From NCBI GenBank assembly GCA_019914945.1, contig CM034101.1, positions 14,395,188-14,459,187 on the forward strand: a stretch of DNA of 64,000 bases, given 5' to 3'. Of the stretch, positions 21,538 to 33,000 are shown in pieces. The notes under the pieces were generated by a model. That model was not told the origin of the DNA, made no database searches, and saw only the letters and a list, made by a program, of their open reading frames with translations. Source of the stretch: Typha latifolia (taxonomy: Eukaryota > Streptophyta > Magnoliopsida > Poales > Typhaceae). How positions within the stretch are numbered: the first letter of the stretch is position 1; each line of letters starts with the position of its first letter. Made by a program: the position numbers and the translations under genes.

Positions 21538-24386
21538 ATGGCTTTGGTTCCGGCCAACTCCGTCGAGCCCCCTTTGATTGCCGAGGTCGAGATGAACGGC
21601 TCCGATCCGACCTCGACAACCGTGCGCGCCACCGTCGTCCAGGCATCCACCGTCTTCTACGACACCCCTGCGACTCTTGGTATGAAAACATACGACTAAG
21701 AAGTGACGAGATATGAGAAAATGAATATTTTTGTTAAAGATTGCAACTTTTTTGGTGTTGCAGACAAAGCGGAGAGGTTAATTGCGGATGCGGCTAGTTA
21801 CGGATCGCAATTGGTTGTGTTTCCCGAGGCGTTTGTTGGGGGATATCCGAGGGGAGCTACGTTTGGTGTTACGATTGGGAGCCGGTCGGCTAAGGGGAGG
21901 GAGGAGTTTAGGAAGTATCATGCGGCTGCGATAGATGTGCCTGGTATGCTTAGATGCATCCTAAATTTGTAATATTTGTAAAACAATTTGTTATTATGAA
22001 ATGCTGGAATGTAACTAAAGTGCATCTCTTGTTATCTTGGAACGTAAAATTTAGAGATCATCAAACTTTAAATAATGATGATTGTCAAAATGTCAGGGCA
22101 GAGCTAAATTACATGGTGATGTTTTAATGTGATGAAAATTTCAATTACAATTACATGGTGTTGTTTCGGAACTAGAATGGGCCTCTTTATAAGGGGAACT
22201 AGGAACGTATAAATGAAATTTAAAATCTAGATGAGTGGCAATAATGGAAGTTTCTTCCTAATCCTGTTGCAGGGAACTGAGAAGAATAAGAATTCTTCCA
22301 AATTGAGTGGATTCTTATTTTTAATAAATTATTATTGGTGCCAAAGAAAATATCTGACAATAGATGATCTTCTATCTGCATCTCAATTTTGTTTTTTATT
22401 GTTGTTCTCTATTTCACTCTCTGGTTATCTGTCAGACCTAGATATTTTGCGGCTTTCTTCTGCACAGTAATAATTTGTTCTTCCTAGTATATTCTGAATG
22501 CATGTTATCTAACATAACTTCTGCGCATTGCTCTAATCATCAAATAAAATAAATGGTAGTTGTTATAAAATTCCGTGTTCCTTAGCTGATATTGATATTC
22601 CATGTGTGCAGGTCCAGAAGTTGACCGCTTGGCTGCGATGGCTGGAAAATATAAGATCTTTTTGGTGATGGGTGTGATTGAAAGGGCAGGATACACACTT
22701 TATTGCACTGTTCTCTTCTTTGACCCACAGGGCCAGTACTTGGGTAAGCATCGCAAGCTCATGCCTACAGCATTGGAACGTGTGATTTGGGGCTTTGGAG
22801 ATGGTTCGACAATTCCTGTCTATGAGACTCCTCTTGGAAAGATAGGTGCCCTCATTTGTTGGGAGAATAGAATGCCACTTTTGAGGACTGCATTGTATGG
22901 TAAAGGTAGGTGCCCTCATTTGATTATCATCTTATCTCATTTGTCAAGTGCTATATAACCCTTATTGCAATTGTGTGCTCCATTCATTTCTTTCTTGAAC
23001 AATTGTTTATTCTTTTTGTTAATTTTGATGCATATACTAATGTACTATTTTTGCTCTATTATATGATAAAGCTTCTATAAAATAGTTACAGATCAAGATT
23101 TCCATATATTTCAAGCCTTATGGGTGCCAGATTGGTAGAGCTTGACAAAAGGAAGGCCATCAGGTCAAATGTGACACTGTTGCGTTATCTTATAGGGTTT
23201 TCGAGTACTTCTGTGGAATGTGTAAACCATTCTATCCTGTGTATTTCAAACATACTGTTGGCTGTTATTCACCTTAGTTTCTGACTAATGTATTATTTAA
23301 AGTTTAGAAGCATGAGATCCACACAATTGCAATAAAATAATTACAGAAGAAAAAAATTAGCATTAAGCAAATGAACGTATCTCCCTTAGTAGTAAAGTGC
23401 ACAAAGTTTTGCATCTGAGAACCTTGTCTCATGTTTCTCCAGGTATTGAGATATATTGTGCTCCCACTGCTGATTCCAGGGAAGTTTGGCAGGCCTCCAT
23501 GACCCACATTGCGCTTGAGGGTGGATGTTTTGTGCTGTCAGCAAACCAATTCTGCAGGAGAAAAGACTATCCTCCCCCACCTGACTATGTCTTTGCAGGT
23601 GTAGAGGATGAACCGTCACCAGATACTGTTGTTTGTGCTGGAGGAAGCGTCATCATTTCACCATCTGGAGCAGTCTTGGCAGGCCCCAATTATGAAGGAG
23701 AGGCTCTTATCACAGCAGACCTAGGTATGAGAATCAGATGTTTCAGATTACAAGATTATACCTTCCACAATGCTAGGAGAGAACAAAATGTTGATAGTGC
23801 CTTTTCTCTATGCATTAGCAAATTCTTAGTCTACCATATTCTATCATTTTATCGGGAATAAGTTTACCATATCACCAGGCAGGTTATGTGCTTGATGGTA
23901 ACTTGTCTTGGAGATAAAGATTAAAATTTCTGTAAAGATACAAAAAACTTGCTTATGTTCCTAAATAATCTTTCCAATTGAGATCAATCTTATTTACCTA
24001 TAGAAAGTTTTAAAGATACTTATAAATTTATAGGTTGTAAGCATGTGACTTGTGAGAATAGTAAAACAGCATTAGCAGTAGTAAGATAATTCTGAATTCT
24101 TTTGTTGGTCATCAACTGGAATATGGAATGCCTCAAGTAAATGAAGAGCTTTAGAATATCTTGGAGACATTTATTCATGTGAATTCTTGCATCTTATCAA
24201 TCAACTTTTCTCTTTACAATGCGATGTGCAGATCTTGGAGAAATTACACGAGCCAAGTTTGATTTCGATGTCGTTGGGCACTATTCAAGGGCTGAGGTGC
24301 TGAGTCTAACTGTGAAGGATCATCCACAAAGCCCTGTGACATTTACATCTGCTGCAAAGACTGAAAGCTCTCAGAAACTGCAGTGA
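21538..24386 (+). CDS. NIT4: Nitrilase 4: bifunctional beta-cyanoalanine nitrilase / nitrile hydratase
   Basis: Five exons: 21538-21679, 21764-21943, 22612-22905, 23443-23724 and 24232-24386. They total 1053 nt and 350 aa; every intron is GT..AG in phase 1. The carbon-nitrogen hydrolase catalytic triad is present: Glu69 in [14 protein letters not shown], Lys156 in GKHRKLMPT, and nucleophile Cys190 in [11 protein letters not shown]. The plant NIT4 group is shown by [10 protein letters not shown] and the tail [19 protein letters not shown]4 converts beta-cyanoalanine, made when cyanide from ethylene synthesis is fixed onto cysteine, into Asp plus ammonia and Asn. Monocots use NIT4-type enzymes as their main nitrilases. 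The N-terminal 30 residues are variable. The upstream neighbour is the small membrane-protein ORF, possibly co-transcribed. Confidence 0.95.
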
Positions 24387-26028
24387 ATTCATGGGACTCA
24401 ATGTGTGTGATCACCTGAATAACATTTTGCATGTATGCAATCTTGAATGATTTGTACTGATGTCTTGCCAACTCAGATGCCTAGTTCTGTCAAGGTCTCT
24501 ATGTCTTTCAGATAAACCATATCTGTTTTGTATGTGATTTCCTCATTAACCTCGTGCTGTTCTTGTGAAAACAATTTAGCAATTGTCGTCAGGATGTAAA
24601 CCTGAGAAATGTCTGTTTCAGGGTAATGTCTTGTTCTTCAAGCATAATGGAGAACAAATGCAAATTTGTGTTAAGAATACATATTGGGTCATGTATATTT
24701 GTTGAAAAAAAACAAAGGAGAAGCATAGGGGTTTTGTCAAATTTTTTCCTATAAACTTGTCATTTAGGGCAGGCGAATTTTGACCTCTGTTAAAAGGCCC
24801 ATCCTCCCCTATTGTTTATAAGTATTCGTTTTATAATCAATTAAAGGGGGGGTTAATGTTCTCAAATCATCACTTTGTAATTATATTGGTAAATTGAGAT
24901 TATAAACTACGTTAGTACGTTGTTTGATATGATTTTTGGCTCGGTGTATGGAAAATCGGATCTGGTTGGCGGGCCTAGCGGGCTGACTTCTCGGGTATTA
25001 GACCGATTGATAACGGGTCGGTTCGGGGATAGCGGGTTGGGTTTAGTCTTATCGGTTAGTTAAAAAAACAAACTTCTTCTTTCATCGTATGAGCCCTAAT
25101 CCACACCCGACTCCTCTCCGCTCTCGAGTGCAATCTCTCCTCTCTCCGGTGGACGGAGGTAATCTCTCTCTCTCTCTCGCCGCACCCACTGGCACCCACC
25201 GCATGCCGCAACCCCACTCCCACTCTCCCATCTCTTTCTCTCTCACCTCATCGGCTCCCATCCGATCAGCGGCCACCCGAAACATCTCTCTCTCTCTCCC
25301 TCTCTCTGCCTACCACCGCCATGATTATGAGGATAGAGAAAAAAACCACCTCCATTTTTACTGATTCAGTGATTCTTTTTGCAAATAACCACCTAACACT
25401 TCATTATGCTAGTTCACAGAATGTAGATTACAGCTTACAGTCCACACTCCACACTTCATTAGTTTTTAGTATAATGTAGTTTGCTGCTAGTTAGTGTTTA
25501 GTAGTGTGTTAATTGTGGCATTGTGAAGGTGGAGTGGATTATTATATATACACACACTTATATTTTATATAAATATCGCATCGAAATTTCTATCTCTCTT
25601 ATTAATTTATTCTCCTCTTTATGACATTATTGAGCATCTAATTTGATTGCAATGGTAAATTGCTTAGATCATCACTTTATGTTTTTTTTTTTTTTTTGGT
25701 TAATTGTTTGATGATATTTTTTGCTTATTTTGAGGTATGTTTTTTTTTTTTTGATATAACTCAAAATATGTAGAGATTTGAATTTAAAATTTTGATATGA
25801 TTTTATATGATAAAGCTGTCATGTAATGATTCCAAAAATATAAGGACCCATTGTGGATAATTATGAATCATTATAAGTAATTAATTTTTTCTTAAAATTT
25901 GTATGGTCTTCTATGCATTTTTTTTCTTAGAGTTTGCATGTTTCTATATATTCATGTTTGGCCCTCTCTTTTGAAAAGTTCTGGCTCCGCCACCTAGCCA
26001 TCCTTCTTATGACTCCTTATAAAGATCT
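24387..26028. other. 3' UTR and intergenic DNA; no gene seen
   Basis: The segment near 24780-25080 alternates GC-rich and AT-rich patches (gcgggctgacttctcggg..cggttcgggg) like degraded transposon DNA. 25089-25364 is CT/CA-rich low-complexity sequence whose open frames on both strands look fortuitous. T-runs lie near 25683-25698 and 25740-25752. Confidence 0.4.
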
Positions 26029-26041
26029 CTCTCTGTCTGTC

Positions 26042-26081
<40 letters not shown>
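26029..26081. repeat. CT microsatellite in the THG1 leader
   Basis: (CT)n with two 'gt' interruptions at its left part, ending 28 bp before the ATG at 26109, so probably within the 5' UTR. Confidence 0.9.
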
Positions 26082-26084
<3 letters not shown>

Positions 26085-26108
26085 TCGACTCTTTGGCAAA
26101 CACCAGGG

Positions 26109-28589
26109 ATGGCCAACAGCAAATATGAATACGTGAAGAAGTTTGAAGCCGATGACAAGTTACCACCTTTTAATTGGATTGTTGTCCGAATTGATGGATG
26201 CCACTTTCATCAGTAAGCTCTCACTTTCTCCTCGCCAAAAGGAATATTTATATCTGTTTCTCTCTGGCATAGTTGTTTTTTCTCTACTCATCAATGCAAA
26301 ATATTTAGAAAAGTTGTTTTTTTTTTTGTTTCTTGTTCTTGGAATCATTGATCTTGTGCTGTTAAGTTCATAATTTTTACATCTATGTTTCAACTTCTCT
26401 TCTTCATCTCCATCCTCTGTTTAATGCTTCTGTGATTATGTAGATTTTCTGCAGAGCACTCATTTGAGAAGCCCAATGATGAGAATGCATTGAACTTGAT
26501 GAACTCATGTGCACTTTCAATGTTAGAGCAGTTTCCAGACTTTGTATTTGCTTATGGTGTCAGTGATGAATATAGGTACACTATTTGTTTCAATTTTTTT
26601 TACTAAATTCTCCTATTAGTAGTTGAGGAATCAAACTTGTTGTAGTAGTAGTATCTTCTGCGGTACAAAATAATGTTTTCTTTTTCAATATCTAACTGCA
26701 AAGGCAGTATTGTTTTACTTTTTAGAGACCCAAAATTTGGTGATGTTAACTTCTTCTTTCTTTATTTTTTAAATTTTTTTTGCAGTTTTATACTGAAGGA
26801 GACAAGTATATTTTACCAAAGAAGGGCAAGGTTCTCTCTTGATATTCTTTCATCTCATATGGAAATCTCAATCCATCCAATTAAAACTAGGAGTATAAAG
26901 ATAATTTCTTAGAGAAAGATGAAGGTCTCTGATATTCATTTTCCCACAATTGCATGATCAATGAAATGAAGTTCATAAAATTTAGATTGGTCATAGATGT
27001 TATCCTACAAACTAATGATGAATTGCTCCGTCAATCAAATTGCAGCAAAATACTTTCCCTCAGTGTATCCTATTTCACATCTGTATATGTAATGAAGTGG
27101 AAAGAGTTCTTTCCCCACAAAGAATTGAAAGGACCGCCCTTTTTTGATGGGCGAGTTGTATGCTATCCAAAGGCAAAAATCATTCGAGATTATCTATCAT
27201 GGAGGCAGGTAGACTGTAAGTGCCAGCAAGAGCAAAATATGTGTCAAAACTTTTAAAATTTTCTAGTCAGAAGAGCTTGAAATATGTGCACTAATATCTG
27301 AAACATTATAGAATACCAGTCACTGTGTTATTAAGATTATGTGAAATAATATCATACAAAAGAATATAATCCATGCTGAATCTTCTTCTCTCCTTTTGCA
27401 GGTCATATTAACAATCAATATAACACTTGCTTCTGGATGTTGGTTAAATCTGGGAAAACAGAGAGGGAAGCACAAGAGTTGCTAAAGGTTTTCTCCAAGT
27501 TACTATTTAATTGCCTGTGTTGTTTTGTCTTTTCACTTATGGGACAATATTCTGATGTTCATGTAATTGAATTTGTTGATTGCTGAATTATTGGTCCCTC
27601 AACATTTAGGTATCCCTTTTACCAATGATAACTTCACTCATCTAGTAGTTACCAACATATACTTATCTGTTGCTTTCTACTCCAATTTGGACGGAGCATT
27701 GCTAATAAACACAAATAGACTATTAATACATGATAGAATCTCTTAGCTAGTTGTCCTCTGAAAGATGGTCAGCATGCGAGGTGTTGTTTGGGCTGGAATT
27801 CATTGCTTATTGTCTTATTCTCTGTTGAAGATTTGTCTTTTCTGCAGCTGCAAATGCTAATCAGAATATGGGTTCAGTTGAAGTCTTATCAGTCACCCAA
27901 ATGATGCTCAGAATACTCATATATGAGCACCAGAATTTTGTTGCCACACATCACTGTCCCTTTAACTTTTCTGTTTTAACTTGTCTAAGTGCCAATTATA
28001 TTCAGAAGTTATATTTTGCAGGGAACTGTGGCCAAAGATAAGAATGAACTTCTTTTCCAACAGTTTGGTGTTAATTACAATAAGCTGCCAGCTATGTTCC
28101 GAAAAGGCTCTTGTGTTTATAGAGATAAGGTACACTAATGAGCAAGGGAAGTTGCATTATCAAAAGACTTATTTTTATACTGTGTGCTTTTCTTTGAATT
28201 AAATCCCAAGTGGATTTGAACTTTTGTATTAGCATTTCAGTAAAGTAATACATGTGTCTCTTCTCTCTAATTTGATTACTGTTACAGAATTGCCTCCCTT
28301 GGTGAAACATTGCTTAATATTTTGTCTGATTAGTATGTAGTTTTTATGATCACATTCATTTACTTTGAGCATGTTCCACAGAATTATACACTCGATATGT
28401 TTCACGTCTTTTCTACTTCTTATCGATCAATACACACCTCATGTCTGAACTCAGGTGGAAGAAACAGTGAAGATGGACAAGAGTGGAAACCACATAACAA
28501 GAACTAGGACGAAGGTGGTAATCGGACACTTGGACATTATAGGACCCAATTTTTGGAGCGAACACCCATACATTCTCAAGGAAGATTAG
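26109..28589 (+). CDS. THG1: tRNA-His guanylyltransferase-like protein, single Thg1 domain
   Basis: Seven exons: 26109-26212, 26444-26575, 26786-26830, 27046-27215, 27402-27487, 28022-28129 and 28455-28589. They total 780 nt and 259 aa. Thg1 adds G-1 to the 5' end of tRNA-His in a 3'-5' polymerase reaction. Metal-binding residues fall at Asp29-Gly30 ([10 protein letters not shown]) and Asp76-Glu77 (GVSDEYSF), the positions known for the human enzyme. [29 protein letters not shown] and [12 protein letters not shown] are further family blocks. Plant THG1 proteins normally carry two Thg1 domains in tandem (more than 500 aa). This gene encodes only one: the N-terminal [13 protein letters not shown] resembles the start of domain 1, while the body (RIDGCHFH) and the tail ([14 protein letters not shown]) resemble domain 2. 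Stop and ATG are clean. Acts in tRNA maturation; whether this copy is active is open. Confidence 0.92.
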
Positions 28590-30067
28590 CTAATATCATC
28601 GCATGTTCTTGTGTACAATCACAAAGAAGGGGAAAAAAAAGAAGAAAGATATCCATTGAGCTCGCATGCCCTGCTAATTTATTTCATGGGCAGTTGAAGT
28701 TGGTTTAAGACTTCTGCATGTATAGTAAGTTATCTACTACTACTCCCTATCTGTCTCAACAGTTGGTTTTGCTTATAAAGTTCCTGAGTTTTTTTCCTTG
28801 GCCTTCTCGACTCTAGATGGCTTGCTATTTCAACTTTGAACAATTACTGCACAGCTTATTCTCATATTGTGGCATCATTTCTATTTTCCCAGAGTGCAAA
28901 TATAAATGTCTTAAACTTACATCTATAGAAAAATATGATTCACTGCTGCTGGTTTGATTTTCTCAAACTCAAAAAAAAAAAAAAAAAAAGATTCACTGCT
29001 GTTGATCCAGTTTCCTTGTCTGCCCAAGAGTCAATAGGTCTTGTATATGATTTATATGGAGAATTCCCAATAATGATCATAAGAAGTAGCTTAAAATCCC
29101 CTTATACAAGAAGTACACTACGGCATCACATTCTTTCTACTGCCAGAAATGAACAAGCTTGTAAGCCACTTCATGGAGTTGGTGAAGTAAAAGGCTACCT
29201 ACACGTCTCATACCATTGTTGTAGAATAATGGTTAAGCTAAGATAACCAATTAATCCAACAAAATAGCTTTTTGAATAGAAGAAGCATGGGTGTGGATCT
29301 AACGGTAGTTGAGATTTTTCTTGGGTGGCTTCAATGATTGCGAATCATTACTTTAGTAGTGTGGGAGACCAAACGAAAGATTAAGCCGCTAATAAAGACA
29401 ACTAATCTCTATCTGTCATTCCACATCTCACGTGGCCAAAAGATGTACAAGGACAAATCTACGTACTAAAAATAGGTTACCCAATTGCTCCCACAACTAC
29501 GATCAATCGTTTTTTTTTTCCTTTTCATGTATATACTTAAAAAAATATATTTAACCATGGTTTAACCACGATATGCATAAATGTACAAATAAGAAAAAAA
29601 AAACTAAGGAATTTAAATTTGAATAATTATAACAATCACGGATAATCACGGGACAAGATGGCTAGATTTTCTTAGATTAGATGTTTCAAACTTGTCTCTT
29701 TTAATAACAACTAGTTTGTTTATGTTTGAATAATATACAACAAGGTACAAACTCCCATATCTCATGTCACAACAACCGGCTTTTAGAGAGAGGAGCAGAA
29801 GAGGGGGAGAGAGAGAGAGAGAGATAGAGATAGAGAGAGAGAGAGAAAAGATCGAAAGGTATCAAAACGTCTCTTCTTCCTCCTCTCATCTTCCTCTGTT
29901 CTTCTTTCCCCAACCACCGAGGAGAAAAAGAAGAATATATTTACGAAAAAGCCCTAGAAATTGATGTAGAGAGAGGGGGGGAAAGGAATTATACGTATTT
30001 TCACCACCAAGACTTTGTTTTTACTTCAAACTCTTCCTGTAATTATTTCCTTTAAAATTTTAATTTT
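28590..30067. other. Intergenic DNA and 5' UTR of the spinster-like gene
   Basis: No gene is recognised. Poly(A) run at about 28972-28989. A GA-rich tract at about 29810-29848 and pyrimidine-rich DNA to 29910 precede the ATG at 30068. An upstream ATG frame (29764-29964) could be a uORF if transcription starts before it; that is not determinable here. Confidence 0.4.
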
Positions 30068-33000
30068 ATGGGCGAGCCAGAGGCAGAGCCAACGCAAGAC
30101 CACCCGAACGTGGACTCTCCAGAGCCGGGAACTACCCCTTCTCCTCCTCCTCCTCCTCCTCCTCCTCCACCGAAGACGACGGATATGGCGATTTCTGTAC
30201 ACCAAGATCCGGATGGAAACCCTCGCTCTGATGGCCCTGATCCCAATCCTTCCTGGTTCACGCCCAAGAGGTAAGGAAGATTTCAGGATTGTTTTTTGTT
30301 CGTTTCGGTTCAGTGTTGTGCTGATCCTAGGTTTTAGTGTTGAATTGAGGAGGAGGAGAGGTAGGTAATTTGAAATCTTGTTGCGATTTATGAGGGAGTA
30401 TTAGTTGGGGGATGTAGAAATTGGAGTTCGTCACATGGGTTTGGAAGTGGTAGATATACGATAAGATTAGAGAGGCATCGTCTGAAGCAAGTGCGATGAG
30501 GCAGAAATTGGTTCCTTGATGTTGATTTAGGAGCTTTGGAAGTAGCAGTTGAAACAAGACGTAGAAGAGGGGCTATTTTATCTACTTACCCCTAAGCATG
30601 TTTGTTTAGTAGGTTCATACAAGCTAGCTTTTGAAATCGTTGCAAAAGTATGTTTTTAATTTCCTGTAGCAACTAGTAGCTAGTACTTCTGTATCATGGT
30701 TTGCACTTTTCTTTTGTCTTTACGCTCAACATGAGACAATTGTTTTTTGCTTGCAGATTACTTGTGATCTTTTGTATCATCAACATGTTAAATTATCTTG
30801 ATCGAGGGGCAATAGCAAGTAATGGTGTCAATGGTAGTCGTCGAACATGCACAGAGAGTGGTATATGCACTTCGGGCACTGGAATTCAGTGAGATGCATT
30901 ACAGAACCTTTACTTTCATTTTAAGTTTCAGTAATGTTATTCTTTTATTAGCATGTAGAAACAATCCTGTAAAATTGTGATCCATTTAGTTTGTGCAAGT
31001 TTTATATAAGTGGATGAATCCTCTTGTTCTGACTTTGTGTATTTTTTAATGCTTACATTTAACTGTCTATAGGTGTAACAGTGTATCCTTTTAAGCATCA
31101 AAGTTACAAACATGATGATGCCAATAATATAAGAGAAATCATAAAGTTGAATTGACTTCTAGGCTTCTAGCAGTTAATTCGTTTTCTCCATTAGTCAAAA
31201 GTTTGGAAGAATATGTACTCTTGTTATACCTCTTATGGTTGTAAGTGTAACTATGTAAGAATGTGAAATAACAAACTCAACTCTATCTGTAAATAACTAA
31301 ATATACATAGACACCCAAACTTACCATATTCGTTAAACAGTTATTTGCATTTTTGTTTCCATTTTTTCTAAACATGCATGACATGCTGGACAACTAGTTT
31401 AATTTATTGTAACTTTGGAACTTAAATCAAGACCTACACTTTCTCTTTTGTGGGCCTATTTTTATAAGCAGCCAAGCAGGCATCTTTCACACTTTTGTTA
31501 GATAGGCTTTGTAAATATCAACCTCAATCAGTGGATTGTTTTTCTAACCAAACTTAGTGATATGAACATTGCTAGGTTGCTTTTGATCACTGTGCAATAT
31601 ATTGTTGCAGGGGAGACTTTAACCTAAATTATTTTGAAGATGGTATCCTGTCATCTGCATTTATGGTTGGCTTACTGGTGTCTTCACCAGTATTTGCTTC
31701 TTTGGCAAAGAGGTTGATCTCTAGCTGAAACATGTAGTACTATGTAGTATGTACTATACTTTCTTATAACCTTTGGTATGATTGACAAATTTTTCTTTCT
31801 TTTCAGTCATAACCCTTTTAGGCTTATTGGAGTTGGACTATTAGTTTGGACTATTGCTACAGCTGGCTGTGGGTGTGCATTTGATTTTTGGTCAATTACA
31901 ATTTGCCGCATGTAAGTGATTTTACTTAATAGGCAATGACCTGCCAAGAGTGTAAGACACGTTTATCTACAAAGCTTCCATCCAGAAGAATGATCTCTAT
32001 TTTTCTATTTAGGTTGGTTGGCGTTGGTGAGGCTTCATTTATAAGTCTTGCAGCTCCATTTATTGATGATAATGCACCTCCTTCTCAGGTTTGTTTTGTC
32101 TTATTTCACTAACTTTTCTATGGAATCCTTAAACTCTGCTGAATCTTCCAGCGAGGCAGACTCTTAACTTCGAGCTGCCATGCAATGTAGAGATATTGGA
32201 TTATTGGTTCTGTCCCGATCTGCTTATTGATTACAAGATTACAGTTAATTTGGTGAGTTAAAGGAAAGAGGTAATAGGAAGAGTTCCTCAAGCCTTTGAG
32301 GAGAACAGAAGATATGTGTATAACAACATAGGACATCCTTCTTTCATGTGGTAGCATGCATCTTATTCTGAAATGGATTTGCATCGTGTGGAAGATGAGT
32401 AATGTGACGATCAACAATGTGAAGAAAATTAGAGTTACCTACATCTGAATCTTGAGAGGAAAGTAGTATTTTTGAACAGATTTATATAAATATATGTTTA
32501 CATATACATTTTAATAAAAAGATGCTCACTGCTATCACATTTAATACATGTTTTGACTTACTGCCTTTGCAGTATTCTAGTGAAGCTTTTATGGCTATAT
32601 CTACTCAGATGAATCACTAATCTGCAGAGAATAAGATTGAAACATATGATAATAGAAAAAGTTGCCTGAGTGCAAATTGAACATAGGACCTTGAAATCTA
32701 CTAAAATCTTAGAAACATTTGGGAATATGGATCCAAAAGTTGTCTTCAGTGGATTTAATCATATCTTGTCATATACACTTTGCAACTTTACATGGCTTTC
32801 TGTTCTTGCTTTATCATGGCTCTTTTATTATTTTCTACTGATCCTTTGTATTATCAAATGTAATGGTGGCAGAAAACAGCTTGGCTTTCTGTCTTCTACA
32901 TGTGTATACCAACTGGTATTGCTGTTGGCTATGTTTATGGTGGATTGGTGAGTTTCAGTTGGAGAATACTCTTTTCCTTGAGTATTAAATCATGTTACAG

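Noticed and set aside
23111..23180. tRNA-like 'gccagattggtagagcttgac' in a NIT4 intron
   Set aside because: Only the D-arm resembles a tRNA; no acceptor stem, anticodon arm or B-box follows.
25082..25364. Overlapping ORFs on both strands in CT/CA-rich DNA
   Set aside because: Low-complexity sequence; neither product resembles a protein family.
29764..29964. 66-aa ORF upstream of the spinster-like gene
   Set aside because: Driven by GA-repeat codons. At best a uORF, and the transcription start is unknown.
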